Assembly (NCBI GenBank): GCA_963674625.2
Contig: CAXXXO010000003.1
Location: forward strand, 248,001 to 312,000
Length of the DNA stretch: 64,000 nt
Reading direction: 5' to 3'
DNA from: JALHFZ01 sp963674625
GTDB lineage: Bacteria > Synergistota > Synergistia > Synergistales > Aminobacteriaceae
Shown here: one piece after another, positions 32,825-42,023 of the stretch
Numbering within the stretch: the first letter of the stretch is position 1
Layout of the letters: each line of letters opens with the position of its first letter
The notes under the pieces: generated by a model
Databases searched by the model: none
What the model saw: the letters and a program-made list of their open reading frames with translations, nothing else
Told to the model about the DNA's origin: nothing
Translations under genes and position numbers: made by a program

Positions 32825-32902
<78 letters not shown>

Positions 32903-32911
32903 ATATTCTCC

Positions 32912-32937
32912 TTGGACTTCTGGCTTTGGACTTCTGG
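32912..32937. repeat. Tandem 12-bp repeat next to tRNA-Leu
   Basis: TTGGACTTCTGG occurs at 32912-32923 and again at 32926-32937. The second copy includes the encoded CCA of tRNA-Leu. Confidence 0.6.
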
Positions 32938-33020
32938 TGCCGGACGCGGGACTCGAACCCGCACGGACCTTCGTCCACAGGATTTTAAGTCCCGTGCGTC
33001 TACCATTCCGCCAGCCCGGC
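32935..33020 (-). tRNA. tRNA-Leu (TAA)
   Basis: 86 nt with encoded CCA and a long variable arm typical of Leu. Acceptor GCCGGGC (5') pairs with GTCCGGC (3') with one wobble, anticodon loop CTTAAAA centred on TAA, T arm GCGGGTTCGAGTCCCGC. Confidence 0.94.
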
Positions 33021-33032
33021 CAGCACTAGGGC

Positions 33033-33061
33033 ATTATAGAGCACCCTCATGCCTTCGTCAA
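33033..33061 (-). promoter_or_regulatory. Promoter of the tRNA-Leu/fMet/Met operon
   Basis: TTGACG (33061-33056) and TATAAT (33038-33033) are separated by 17 nt, and tRNA-Leu starts 12 nt downstream. Confidence 0.88.
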
Positions 33062-33106
33062 GGGAGGGGCAGCGGTTTTTTTTCTTTTTTTGAAGGAAAA
33101 AAAGCT

Positions 33107-34321
33107 TCAGTCCGTTCTTTTTATCCCCATAGGTGTTCCGTTCTTTCTGAAAACCACCCGGGGACGGCCTCCCCTTTCTTTTGCAAGGGGGGTGAAGGGA
33201 AGCCTGCCGTAATCGTCGCCGGCCTTTTTTATATGGAGTGAATTCTCCCTTTTCAGATCGAGGACCTCGGGGGTACGCTCGCGATTTTTTCTGAGTCCCT
33301 CCATCAGTAGAACCCGGGGACGGAGAAGATCTCTTTCCCTCGTTTCGAGGACGACTCCTGTCCTGCCGTCGGAGAGCTCCACCACTGATCCCGGAGGATA
33401 CAGCCCGATGGATGCCAGAAGGGCGCGAACGACGCATCGATCGAACCGGCCCTCCGAAAGGTTGATAAGGGAAGATATGGCCTGATCGCTGCGGGAACGC
33501 TCTCCGTCGAGACCGGAGGAGAGTATGGAATCGAAAAGGTTCGCCACGGAGACAATCCGCGCCGCCATGGGTATTTTATCCTTTTCCAGTCCGTCAGGGT
33601 AGCCGCTGCCGTCCCAGGTTTCATGGTGGGAACGCACCGAAGAAAGGATGTGCCTGTCGCTGATTCCCGAATCTCTCAGAAGGGTCTCTCCGAGAAGTGG
33701 GTGGATCGAAAGAATTTCCTCCTTCGTTCGTCCGGATCCGCCGCCGGGAGCGAGAAAGGCCTTTCCCACATCGTGAAAGAGCCCGCCTATGGCCAGATCT
33801 TCGGTAAAGCCCCGCCACAGGGGAAAGAGCCTGTCGGAAATGTAGCCGCTGAGCATGGCAACGTTCAGACCGTGAAGGGCTTCCTTTTCCCGGGCGGAAG
33901 ATTTTTCTGAAAGGGAAAGGGTGATCTGGGAGGCCTTGCGTATTTCTCCGGGAAGATTTCGAGCCACTGAAAGCAGGGAAAGTATTCCCTTCTCCCGGGT
34001 TTCTCTTTTCCTGATGCTGCCGTAGACGGCGTCCATCTGATAAACAGTCACCTGGGCGAGAAGGGGGTCCAGGGTGGCCACAGGGGGGACGATCTGCCGG
34101 AGAAGGGTTCTGAATTCCGAGGGTGTGATGGGTTCGTGCTTTTTGATCGGAATCTCCGTTATGCCGTGCTTTCGCAGCAGGTCGACCATATCGGGCCGGG
34201 TTTCCCGGAGGGTCGCGAGGTCGAGACCCGCGGGAAGAAGAAGCACCGAGGAAGAGGAGAGGACATCCCGGGCGAGTACGCCGTCCTCTTCGTATATTCG
34301 GTCGAGAGAAATGGTTTCCAT
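33107..34321 (-). CDS. HD-GYP domain protein (cyclic-di-GMP phosphodiesterase type)
   Basis: 404 residues from METISLDRIYEEDGVLARDV (ATG at 34321, AGGAG 9 nt upstream). The first ~150 residues resemble the N-terminal part of stand-alone HD-GYP proteins. The HD-GYP core is seen as GLFHDVGKAFLAPG, HPLLGETLLRD, RSHHETWDGSGYPDGL and ARIVSVANLFDSILS. A ~90-residue beta-rich tail follows (VVELSDGRTGVVLETR). The diagnostic GYP is intact, so hydrolysis of cyclic di-GMP is likely. It is divergent from the HisC-like gene and upstream of the tRNA operon. Confidence 0.88.
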   Translation of the reverse strand: METISLDRIYEEDGVLARDVLSSSSVLLLPAGLDLATLRETRPDMVDLLRKHGITEIPIKKHEPITPSEFRTLLRQIVPPVATLDPLLAQVTVYQMDAVYGSIRKRETREKGILSLLSVARNLPGEIRKASQITLSLSEKSSAREKEALHGLNVAMLSGYISDRLFPLWRGFTEDLAIGGLFHDVGKAFLAPGGGSGRTKEEILSIHPLLGETLLRDSGISDRHILSSVRSHHETWDGSGYPDGLEKDKIPMAARIVSVANLFDSILSSGLDGERSRSDQAISSLINLSEGRFDRCVVRALLASIGLYPPGSVVELSDGRTGVVLETRERDLLRPRVLLMEGLRKNRERTPEVLDLKRENSLHIKKAGDDYGRLPFTPLAKERGGRPRVVFRKNGTPMGIKRTD

Positions 34322-34397
34322 TGATTTCACTCCTAGCTCCTCCTTAAAATGGCCGAAAGAAACAATCTCCCCTTCCCGGAGAGCCGGACCATCTTCG

Positions 34398-34426
34398 TTG
34401 ACACCCTTACGGCACCATGATAAACT
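34398..34426 (+). promoter_or_regulatory. Promoter of the HisC-like gene
   Basis: TTGACA (34398-34403) and TAAACT (34421-34426), 17-nt spacer. The predicted start of the message is only ~12 nt before the likely ATG, so the leader is very short. Confidence 0.65.
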
Positions 34427-34445
34427 ACGAAAGAATTTATGTCCA

Positions 34446-35510
34446 ATGTACTTCGGTAAAGCATCACAGTCCTTCAGGAGAGGGGAAATCCCCGTGGTTC
34501 TGCCGCTCGATAAAAACGAAAGCCCCTTCGATCTTCCCGAAAAAATCAAAAATAAAATCCTCGAGAAGACAGCGTCCCTTTCATTCAACCGCTACCCTGA
34601 TCCTGCCTACGAAGGGCTTAAAACGCGCCTTGGAGCCCTGTGGGGAGTCTCCCCTTTATCGGTTGTCCCCGGAAACGGAGGGGACGAGATCCTGTGGATG
34701 ATCTTCTCCGCTTTCGTGCGCCCGGGAGACGCGGTTCTCGCCTTCACTCCGACTTTCTCCGAGTACTCGAGACTCGCGGATCTCTTCGGAGCCAGGTTTC
34801 TCTCCGTACCGACAGATCTTTCCGGGGATGTACCTGCCTTCGATTTCGGCCTTTTTCTGAAAAAAATGAGAGATGAAAACCCCGCGCTCGTCCTTCTCGA
34901 TTCCCCGAACAATCCGACGGGTACAACCCTCCCCGATTCTTTTATCGGAGACGTCCTCGCCGAAGCTGAATCCCGGGTGGTCATCGACGAGGCCTACGGA
35001 GAGTTTGCCCGCTCCACCTGGCTGGCTTCCGCTGCGGGGAGAGAACTGCCTCCCCGCGCTCTTGTCCTGAAGACCCTTTCGAAGGCCTGGGGGGCCGCAG
35101 GCATCCGGCTGGGGTATGCCCTCTGCGGTTCGTCCCTTCTGGATGGCCTGGCTTCGGCAAAAGGGCCCTTCAACGTCAATATCCTGACCCAGGCAGCGGC
35201 GGAAGTTCTGCTTGATAATCCCGAATATGCTGCGGAGACCGTATCCCTTCTCCGAAGGGTGCGGGACGATTTTTACGCGTCCGTCAAAGCTTTGCCCGGA
35301 TGGAAAATTTTTCCCGGCGAGGGCAATTTTCTTCTTCTCCGGGCGCCCTTTCCGAAGAACCAAATAATGACGAAATCGGAGGGGAAATTCGTCTTCAAAT
35401 TTCTTTCCCTGGACAGCCCGTCAGAGAATGAGCATACATGGATCCGCATGACCATCGGCACAGAAGAAAACATGAAGGATGTCCTCCGTTTCTTTGGAAA
35501 CCTTGGCTGA
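34446..35510 (+). CDS. HisC-family class I/II aminotransferase (histidinol-phosphate aminotransferase-like)
   Basis: 354 residues from the ATG at 34446. There is no clear ribosome site; a GTG ~50 nt later (IPVVLPLDKNESP) has AGGAGAGG ahead of it. PLP-enzyme features: GNGGDEILWMIFSAF, LDSPNNPTGTTL, VVIDEAYGEF and the Schiff-base Lys in TLSKAWGAAGIRLGYAL. The N-terminal LPLDKNESPFDLP is typical of HisC, CobD-like and aromatic aminotransferases. No other his gene lies nearby, and cobO is 4 kb away, so histidinol-phosphate, threonine-phosphate or aromatic substrates all remain possible. Confidence 0.85.
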   Translation: MYFGKASQSFRRGEIPVVLPLDKNESPFDLPEKIKNKILEKTASLSFNRYPDPAYEGLKTRLGALWGVSPLSVVPGNGGDEILWMIFSAFVRPGDAVLAFTPTFSEYSRLADLFGARFLSVPTDLSGDVPAFDFGLFLKKMRDENPALVLLDSPNNPTGTTLPDSFIGDVLAEAESRVVIDEAYGEFARSTWLASAAGRELPPRALVLKTLSKAWGAAGIRLGYALCGSSLLDGLASAKGPFNVNILTQAAAEVLLDNPEYAAETVSLLRRVRDDFYASVKALPGWKIFPGEGNFLLLRAPFPKNQIMTKSEGKFVFKFLSLDSPSENEHTWIRMTIGTEENMKDVLRFFGNLG

Positions 35511-35549
35511 ACATCCTTCATCATCCCTTTTCCAAGGAGGTCGTACTGT

Positions 35550-35843
35550 ATGGCTGAAAAATGGAAGGACCGGCTGACCGATCAGCTCTGTCTCGCCCTG
35601 CTCTCCCTGAAGACGTCGGAGGAAGCCTATGCTTTTCTCGAGGACGTGGCCACCATCGGTGAAATCCGCGCCCTGGCCCAGCGCCTCGAGGTCTCCCGCC
35701 TGCTCAGCGAGGGGCATACCTACCCCCAGATCGCACAGCAGACCGGGGCGAGCACAGCCACGATCAGCAGGGTCAAGAAATTCCTTGAATACGGTGCGGA
35801 CGGATACAAGATCGTCCTCGAGCGTCTGAAAAAGGAAGAATAA
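35550..35843 (+). CDS. TrpR/YerC-family DNA-binding protein
   Basis: 97 residues. The trp-repressor-like helix-turn-helix is LAQRLEVSRLLSEGHTYPQI followed by AQQTGASTATISRVKKFLEY. YerC/YecD proteins belong to this superfamily and are often near histidine or amino-acid genes. The gene follows the HisC-like gene by 39 nt with AAGGAGG at the start and is probably co-transcribed. A local feedback regulator is a reasonable inference. Confidence 0.85.
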   Translation: MAEKWKDRLTDQLCLALLSLKTSEEAYAFLEDVATIGEIRALAQRLEVSRLLSEGHTYPQIAQQTGASTATISRVKKFLEYGADGYKIVLERLKKEE

Positions 35844-35868
35844 AAAAGAATTTTTTTAAAATCCGCAG

Positions 35869-35900
35869 GAGCGGGGATGCCTCAGGAGGCATCCCCGCTC
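35869..35900 (-). terminator. Long hairpin overlapping the nth stop codon
   Basis: A near-perfect GC-rich palindrome (GAGCGGGGATGCC with GGCATCCCCGCTC). On the minus strand it contains the nth stop and is followed by a weak ATTTT tract. On the plus strand no T-run follows. Confidence 0.5.
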
Positions 35901-36589
35901 CGCTTCTGAAAGGGACACAGGGGCGGAAGAGCGCACTGCCCGCATTCAGGCTTCCGGGCTTTGCAGATCCCTCTTCCGTGGAGGATGATGTTGACATGCC
36001 CTCCGAGAAACCGGGACTGGGGTACCCAGCTCTCCATCAGAGGCACCATGAGATCGGGTGGAAGAGACTCCTCCACCCATTCCATGCGCCGGCAGAAACG
36101 GGCGATATGGGTATCTACCGGGAAGGCGGGCCTCCCCAGGTCGAAGAGCAGGACGCACGCGGCGGTTTTCGCCCCTATGCCGGGCAGAGAGAGAAGATAC
36201 TCCCGAATTTTCTCCGTGCTCCAGCTCTTTACGCCGCGGAGGGAATACTCGCCGAAATCTCTCCTGATGACAGCCAGAATTTCAGCCATCCGGGCCGACT
36301 TCGTCGGTGCCAGCCCTGCTGGACGGATCGCCTCTGCTATTTCGCCGGCGGGAGCTTCCGCCGCTTCCTTCCACGAGGGGAAGCGGGCTTTCAGCCCGTC
36401 GAAGGCCCGATCCCGGTTCCGGTCGTTCGTGTTCTGTGAGAGGAGCGTCAGCATGAGCCCGTCCAGGGGCTCCCCGTGGGCGAGATCGGGTGGGTTTCCC
36501 TCGCACCCCCACATTTCTTCGAGAAGATCGAAGACCCGGTCGATATTTTCAGGTCTCCCTTCCCTGCTACTCTTCCTCGTCATCTGCAT
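35882..36589 (-). CDS. nth: Endonuclease III-family DNA glycosylase
   Basis: 235 residues from an ATG at 36589 (GAGG 9 nt upstream; neighbouring ATGs at 36604 and 36583 are possible). The helix-hairpin-helix is LPGIGAKTAACVLL with the catalytic Lys, followed by FPVDTHIARF with the catalytic Asp. The C-terminal iron-sulfur motif C-x6-C-x2-C-x5-C is CKARKPECGQCALPPLC. It removes oxidised pyrimidines. The start overlaps the end of the Lon-like gene, so the two are coupled. Confidence 0.92.
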   Translation of the reverse strand: MQMTRKSSREGRPENIDRVFDLLEEMWGCEGNPPDLAHGEPLDGLMLTLLSQNTNDRNRDRAFDGLKARFPSWKEAAEAPAGEIAEAIRPAGLAPTKSARMAEILAVIRRDFGEYSLRGVKSWSTEKIREYLLSLPGIGAKTAACVLLFDLGRPAFPVDTHIARFCRRMEWVEESLPPDLMVPLMESWVPQSRFLGGHVNIILHGRGICKARKPECGQCALPPLCPFQKRSGDAS

Positions 36590-39023
36590 CTGCTTCCGCC
36601 TCAAGCTTGTACTTTTTTTTGAGCTTTGCGCTCTGCTTGAGCCATTTCTTCAGGGCGGCCTTCACCTTCCTGTGGATTGCCGGCGCTGCGAGACCAGTAA
36701 GAATTTCAAGCCCCTCGTCGATGGTGGAGACGGCCCAGATGGTGAATTTCTTTGCCTTCACGGCATCGAGAACGGTCTGGGAGAGCATGAGATGCTGGAC
36801 GTTTTGGGCGGGGATCATCACACCCTGCCCTCCTGTCAGGCCTCCGTATTCGCAGTACTGGAAGAACCCCTCGATTTTTTCGTTCACGCCGCCGATGGGC
36901 TGAATGTTTCCGAACTGGTCCACCGAGCCGGTGACGGCGATCTCCTGGGTAAGGGGAACGGAGGAGAGGGCCGAGAGAAGGCAGTAGAGTTCGGTGGATG
37001 ATGCGCTGTCCCCTTCGATTCCCCCGTAGCTCTGCTCGAAGGTGATCCGGGCGGAGAGGGACAGGGGCATATCCTGGGCGTATTTGCGTCCGAGGTAGCT
37101 CGTCAGTATGAGCAGTCCCTTGTTGTGGATGGGGCCCGTCATCTTAACCTCCCGCTCGATGTTCACCACGCCGTCCTGCCCCATGAAGACATTCGCCGTG
37201 ATCCGGGAGGGGTGGCCGAAGCGGTAGTCGAGGAGATCTATCACCGAAAGGCCGTTGATCTGCCCCACGACCTTCCCCGTGGTGTCGATGCGGATGACCC
37301 CGTCCTCAAAGGCCCGGGCAATTCGCTCCTGGACTAGATCGGAGCGGAAGCGCTTCTCGTCTATAGCCTTGCGGACATAGGAGGCATCCACAATGGAGGC
37401 TCCGTCCGCCTTTGCCCAGGCGGAGGCCTCGACGATGATCTCGGCGATCTTGTTGAACTCGGTGGAGATGCGGTTCTGATCCCCGGCGGCCCTGCTCGAC
37501 CAGTCTATGAACTCCGCCACTCCGGAGGCGTCGAAGGGGAGGGCGTTCTCCCTCTTCACGCAGGTGGCCACGAACTGGGCCATCTTTTTCTCCATCTCGG
37601 GAGTCCGCTTCATGTCCGTATCGAAATCTGCCTTTATCTTGAACATCTTCTGGAATTCGGCATCGTAGTACTGGAGCAGGGAGGAGAGGTAGGGCGTACC
37701 CACCATGAGGACCTTGAGATTGATGGGGATGGGCTGGGGCCGGAGGGAAGAGACTGGGAGGGCCCCGTACTGCTCTCCGAGATTTTCGATATTTGCCTCC
37801 CCGGTCCGGAGCACCCTTTTCAGGGCTTCCCAGGACATGAAGTTCATGAGCACCTTTTCGGCGTCGAGGACGAGAAAGCCTCCGTTAGCCTTCTGGAATG
37901 CCCCCGGGACGATTTTTTTGAAATCGGTGTAGAGATACCCCTGGCGGCTTTCATACTCCACTTTTCCCGAGAGGTTGTAATAGGAGGGATTCGTCTCCCA
38001 GATGACCGGCGCTCCGTGGTCGGGATCGTTGCAGACGAAGACGTTCACCGTGTACCGGGTAAAGTCGACTTCCGCCGATTCATCCTTCACCGCGGCCACG
38101 AACATGCCGAAGTTGTCGATGATGTCCTCCGTGAGAGAGTCGATCCACTTGCAGAGAACCTCGGTGGTGCCGAACTTTTCCTTGACATCCTGGAGATAGG
38201 GGGTGATGGCGCTTCGGCAGATTTCCGCCTCAAGCTTCACGATTTTTTCCTTCAGCCCTTTTTCGAGGTCCCGGATCTGCCGCAGGGTCTCGAGGGTTTT
38301 CTGGGAGACCTCCTCGGATTTTTTCTGCCACTCCTTCTGGATGTCCTCGGGAAGGGCCTCGAACTCTTCCTGCTGGATCTCCCGTTTCTGAGGCCCGGGG
38401 GTCTCTCTTTTCTGCTCCCCCTTTTCCTCGGGCTTTTCCTCCGGTTCGTCTGCTTTGACCTCCGTGAGGGGTATATTAACAAATCCCTGGGGGGTTCTTT
38501 TCAGAGCGAAGTCTTTCCCGGCGGCCCAGGACTTCACGCCTTCCATAAGCACGTTGACCTCTTCCTGAAACTCCTTGACGAGAATTGCCTTTGCATCCTC
38601 GTACTGGCTCTTTTCGAAGGCCTTGCTGATGGCGATCTTCAGTTCCTCCACGAGATCGTCGAAGGCCGTTCCCAGGGCTTTCCCCTTTCCCGCCGGAAGA
38701 TTTATGGCCAGGGGCTGCCCCGGGTCGTCGAAGTTGTAGACATATACCCAGTCGTCCGGGGCAGGCCGTTTCTTCGCCGCAGTCCGAAGCCGCTCGAGGG
38801 AGTAGGTTGTCCGTCCGCTTCCCGGGTTGCCCAGGACGAAGATGTTGTACCCCTTGCTTTCCACCTCGAGTCCGAAGGAGATGGCGGAGACGGCCCTTTT
38901 CTGGCCGATGAACTCCTCCAGGGCCGGTATGTCCTCCGTAGTCGCAAATCCGAGGGACCTGGGGTCGGTTTTTTTTCGAAGCTGCTCCAGTGAAAGTCGC
39001 TTTTGTTCCGTAATTTTCGCCAT
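36567..39023 (-). CDS. Lon-like ATP-dependent protease (AAA-fused LonC/YcbZ type)
   Basis: 818 residues. A P-loop FVLGNPGSGRTTYSLERL lies near residue 60. An extended acidic/basic coiled-coil insertion (~residues 195-270) follows, then AAA-like features such as ANGGFLVLDAEKVLMNFMSW. The C-terminal Lon protease domain has the catalytic Ser in EGDSASSTELYCLLSA and the Lys in GGVNEKIEGF. It lacks the classical Lon N-domain. It is the first gene of a pair with nth, with GGAGGGAATTC before the ATG. Confidence 0.9.
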   Translation of the reverse strand: MAKITEQKRLSLEQLRKKTDPRSLGFATTEDIPALEEFIGQKRAVSAISFGLEVESKGYNIFVLGNPGSGRTTYSLERLRTAAKKRPAPDDWVYVYNFDDPGQPLAINLPAGKGKALGTAFDDLVEELKIAISKAFEKSQYEDAKAILVKEFQEEVNVLMEGVKSWAAGKDFALKRTPQGFVNIPLTEVKADEPEEKPEEKGEQKRETPGPQKREIQQEEFEALPEDIQKEWQKKSEEVSQKTLETLRQIRDLEKGLKEKIVKLEAEICRSAITPYLQDVKEKFGTTEVLCKWIDSLTEDIIDNFGMFVAAVKDESAEVDFTRYTVNVFVCNDPDHGAPVIWETNPSYYNLSGKVEYESRQGYLYTDFKKIVPGAFQKANGGFLVLDAEKVLMNFMSWEALKRVLRTGEANIENLGEQYGALPVSSLRPQPIPINLKVLMVGTPYLSSLLQYYDAEFQKMFKIKADFDTDMKRTPEMEKKMAQFVATCVKRENALPFDASGVAEFIDWSSRAAGDQNRISTEFNKIAEIIVEASAWAKADGASIVDASYVRKAIDEKRFRSDLVQERIARAFEDGVIRIDTTGKVVGQINGLSVIDLLDYRFGHPSRITANVFMGQDGVVNIEREVKMTGPIHNKGLLILTSYLGRKYAQDMPLSLSARITFEQSYGGIEGDSASSTELYCLLSALSSVPLTQEIAVTGSVDQFGNIQPIGGVNEKIEGFFQYCEYGGLTGGQGVMIPAQNVQHLMLSQTVLDAVKAKKFTIWAVSTIDEGLEILTGLAAPAIHRKVKAALKKWLKQSAKLKKKYKLEAEADADDEEE

Positions 39024-39080
39024 TGAATTCCCTCCTGAAGGCGTGATGGAGACAGGATACTTTTTGAGCTCAGCCGGTCT

Positions 39081-39608
39081 TCAGCAGTCTATTCCTTTCC
39101 TCGAGAGGATTCCCCTGCTGCAGGGATGCCGCACTTCCCGCATGTCCGTGACGAGATCCGCCCGCTCGACAAGTTCGGGGGGAGGATTTCTGCCCGTCAA
39201 AACAAGTTCGGTATGAAGGGGCTTCTTCGAAAGAAGTTCGAGAACGTCTTCTGTTCTGAGAAGACCGAAGGACAGGGCAATGCTGATTTCGTCGAGAATG
39301 ACGAGGTCGTACTCACCGGAGTAAAGAGCCTCTCGGGCTGCCTCGAGCCCACGATCCGCTTCCCTGTAATCCTCGGGCGCAAGAGTGTCCGGATAAAGAT
39401 AGTCAGCCCGCCCCGTCTGCACCAGACGTACACCGGGAAGAAAGGCGAGCCCTTTTCCCTCGCTGTATTCCCACCCCTTCAGAAACTGGATGATGATCGT
39501 CCTTCCGCCGCACCCGGCCATGCGGACAGCCAGCCCGAGGGCGCTCGATGTCTTGCCTTTTCCGTCGCCCATGTAGACCTCTATAAGGCCCTGTTCGAGA
39601 ATGGGCAC
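39081..39608 (-). CDS. cobO: Cob(I)yrinic acid a,c-diamide adenosyltransferase
   Basis: 175 residues, the usual CobO/BtuR length. The ATP site is YMGDGKGKTSSALGLAVR, with YDLVILDEISIALSFG and LVLTGRNPPPELVERADLVT downstream. A GTG start at 39608 follows GAGGTGAGGCG. It adds the 5'-deoxyadenosyl group to corrinoids. No other cobalamin-synthesis gene is in the window, so it may serve salvage for B12-dependent amino-acid mutases. Confidence 0.95.
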   Translation of the reverse strand: MPILEQGLIEVYMGDGKGKTSSALGLAVRMAGCGGRTIIIQFLKGWEYSEGKGLAFLPGVRLVQTGRADYLYPDTLAPEDYREADRGLEAAREALYSGEYDLVILDEISIALSFGLLRTEDVLELLSKKPLHTELVLTGRNPPPELVERADLVTDMREVRHPCSRGILSRKGIDC

Positions 39609-39682
39609 CGCCTCACCTCTTCCTCTGCGCTATGCAGGGCATCCATCATGGATTACAATGCAATCAGAATGGAGGTTTGTCA

Positions 39683-41962
39683 ATGCTTCTGCACAAAAAA
39701 ATCCTTGTTTCGGGCATTGTCCAGGGAGTGGGATTCCGCCCCTTCTGCGCCCGTCTCGCCCATCAGCTGAATCTGTCGGGCTCGGTCATCAATACCTCCG
39801 GGGGAGTCGAGATAGAACTGCTCGGCGACGATGAAAAAATCAATCAGTTCGAAAAGAGACTTCTCAGCGATGCTCCTTCTGCCTCCGTGATCACCTCCCT
39901 TGTCGAGCTTCTGTCCGCATCCCTGGACAGGGAACCCGAGGGGGGGTTTTACATCCTGAAAAGCCGGAGGGAAGAGAAGCAGCTTGTCCTGATCCCTCCG
40001 GATCTCGCCGTCTGCTCCAGATGCCTCGGCGAGATGAGAGACCCCGCCGACCGCCGCTTCCGCTACCCTTTCATCAACTGCACGGACTGCGGTCCCAGAT
40101 ATACCATCATCCGCGAGCTTCCCTACGACCGGCCGAAGACCACCATGGCGGACTTCCCCATGTGCCCCGAATGCGGGAGGGAATACTCCGACCCTTCCGA
40201 CCGGAGGTTCCATGCCCAGCCGGATGCGTGCTTTGCCTGCGGCCCGACACTGTGGCTCACGGACAACAGGGGACGGGAGATCGCCCGCGGGGACGAGGCG
40301 GTACGGAGATGCTCCTCTCTTCTCGGCGAGGGAAAGATCTGCGCCGTCAAGGGGATAGGCGGATTCCACATTGCCTGCACACCCTTCAGCGACGAAGTCC
40401 TTTCCGAACTTCGGAGAAGAAAGGGCCGCAGGGACAAACCCTTCGCCCTCATGGCCGCTTCCCTGGAAGAGGCCGAAAAAATTGCCCGGATATCCGCTGC
40501 GGGGAAACGGCTTCTTCTTTCCCCTCAGCGTCCCATCGTCCTCTTCTGTCCCCGGCGGGAATACCCTGTCTCCCCCCTCGTGGCCCCCGGCGTGCGGAAC
40601 CTTGGCATCATGCTTCCCTATTCTCCCCTTCACTACCTGCTGCTCGAGGGGAAAGCGGCCCTCGTGATGACGAGCGCCAATTTTTCCGATTCCCCCATCG
40701 TCTCGGACAACGAAGAGGCTCTCTCGTCCCTCGGTGAGATCGTTGATTTCTTTCTCTTCTCGGACCGGGACATTCACATGCCCATCGACGATTCGGTGGC
40801 TTCCCCCATGGGATCGACCTACTTCCTCATTCGGAGGGCCAGGGGGTATACTCCGATTCCCATGACCATGAGAAAAAAAGCCCCGGTAATCCTCGGGGCG
40901 GGGGCCGAGATGAAAGCCTCCTTCTGTCTCTCCCGGGATTCACTGGTCTTCCCGGGGCAGTATCTCGGCGATATGAAGCAGCGGGGCACAGCAGCCTACT
41001 ATCAGAGGGCCCTGAATCATTTTCTCTCCCTCTACGCACTGAAGCCGGAATGTCTTGTCCATGACCTTCACCCCCAGTTCATCTCCACGGCCATGGCCGA
41101 AAAAACCCTCGGCTCTTTCCAGGGCGAACGTATGGCCGTACAGCACCATCATGCCCATCTCGCAGCCTGCCTGCTTGAAAACGACAGAGAGGGACCAGCC
41201 ATCGGCCTCATCCTCGACGGTACGGGATACGGTGCGGACGGAACGATCTGGGGAGGGGAAATTCTGGTGGGAGACGCCTCCGGATACGACCGAAGGGGGC
41301 ACTTCCTCCCCTTCAGTTTGCCCGGAGGCGACAAGGCTGTACAGGAACCCTGGCGGACAGCCTTTTCTCTTCTTGAGAAAACCTATGGAATAGACGAGGC
41401 TGCCCGAAAAGGCTCCCGGCTCTGGAAAAACAGGCCCGGGCAGGGAGAACAGGTGCTGGCGCTCCTCCCCTGGTCGCCCGTCACAACTTCCTGCGGCCGT
41501 TTTTTTGACGGAGCCTCGGCCCTCCTCGGCCTGGCCGAGAAGATCTCCTACGACGGCCAGGCAGCCATGGCCCTGGAGGGAATTGCAGAGGGTTCTCTCG
41601 CTGCCCCTTTCGAAATATTTCTGGAAGACGGAAGGCATGTTCTCGACTGGCGGCCTGCAGTGAAGTGGCTGATGGACTCGAAGGGGACCCTCTCTGTCCC
41701 CCTGATCGCAGGAGGGGTCCACGGCGGCCTCGCCGAGGCCCTCGTAAAAATTTGCGCTGCTCTCAGGATAGAGCGGGGAATAAACGAAGTGGTCCTCTCG
41801 GGAGGAGTCTGGCAGAACCGAAGGCTTCTCGCCTTTACCCTCAGGGGACTCAGGGGGGAGGGATTCGTCCCTCTCGTTCACAGGCTTCTTCCCCCCAACG
41901 ATGAATGCGTCTCCGTGGGGCAGGTGGCGGCGGGAGCGGCCTGGTGGGGCGAACCCCGATGA
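39683..41962 (+). CDS. hypF: Carbamoyltransferase HypF (hydrogenase maturation)
   Basis: 759 residues from ATG 39683 (GGAGG 7 nt upstream). Domains in order: acylphosphatase-like (VSGIVQGVGFRPFC, ~5-90), two zinc-finger pairs (CSRCLGEM and CTDCG; CPECG and CFACG, ~105-190), a YrdC-like domain (KGIGGFHIACTP and RRKGRRDKPFALM, ~200-375), and a Kae1/carbamoyltransferase domain (MAVQHHHAHLAACLLEND, LILDGTGYGADGTIWGG, VVLSGGVWQNR). It makes the CN ligands of [NiFe] hydrogenases from carbamoyl phosphate. No hydrogenase or other hyp gene is in view, so it is an orphan here. Confidence 0.95.
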   Translation: MLLHKKILVSGIVQGVGFRPFCARLAHQLNLSGSVINTSGGVEIELLGDDEKINQFEKRLLSDAPSASVITSLVELLSASLDREPEGGFYILKSRREEKQLVLIPPDLAVCSRCLGEMRDPADRRFRYPFINCTDCGPRYTIIRELPYDRPKTTMADFPMCPECGREYSDPSDRRFHAQPDACFACGPTLWLTDNRGREIARGDEAVRRCSSLLGEGKICAVKGIGGFHIACTPFSDEVLSELRRRKGRRDKPFALMAASLEEAEKIARISAAGKRLLLSPQRPIVLFCPRREYPVSPLVAPGVRNLGIMLPYSPLHYLLLEGKAALVMTSANFSDSPIVSDNEEALSSLGEIVDFFLFSDRDIHMPIDDSVASPMGSTYFLIRRARGYTPIPMTMRKKAPVILGAGAEMKASFCLSRDSLVFPGQYLGDMKQRGTAAYYQRALNHFLSLYALKPECLVHDLHPQFISTAMAEKTLGSFQGERMAVQHHHAHLAACLLENDREGPAIGLILDGTGYGADGTIWGGEILVGDASGYDRRGHFLPFSLPGGDKAVQEPWRTAFSLLEKTYGIDEAARKGSRLWKNRPGQGEQVLALLPWSPVTTSCGRFFDGASALLGLAEKISYDGQAAMALEGIAEGSLAAPFEIFLEDGRHVLDWRPAVKWLMDSKGTLSVPLIAGGVHGGLAEALVKICAALRIERGINEVVLSGGVWQNRRLLAFTLRGLRGEGFVPLVHRLLPPNDECVSVGQVAAGAAWWGEPR

Positions 41963-41967
41963 GAAAA

Positions 41968-42006
41968 GGGCGGCCCGGAAAACTTCGGGCCGCCCGCTCT
42001 TTTTCG
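41968..42006. terminator. Bidirectional terminator between hypF and glpX
   Basis: GGGCGGCCCG pairs perfectly with CGGGCCGCCC (8-nt loop) between convergent genes. On the plus strand it is followed by CTCTTTTTCGTTTTT, on the minus strand by a shorter T tract. Confidence 0.8.
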
Positions 42007-42023
42007 TTTTTCATTTCATCGGG

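Noticed and set aside
33062..33106. Terminator after the HD-GYP gene
   Set aside because: Only A/T homopolymer stretches that could pair weakly; the stem is not GC-rich and is followed by A, not T.
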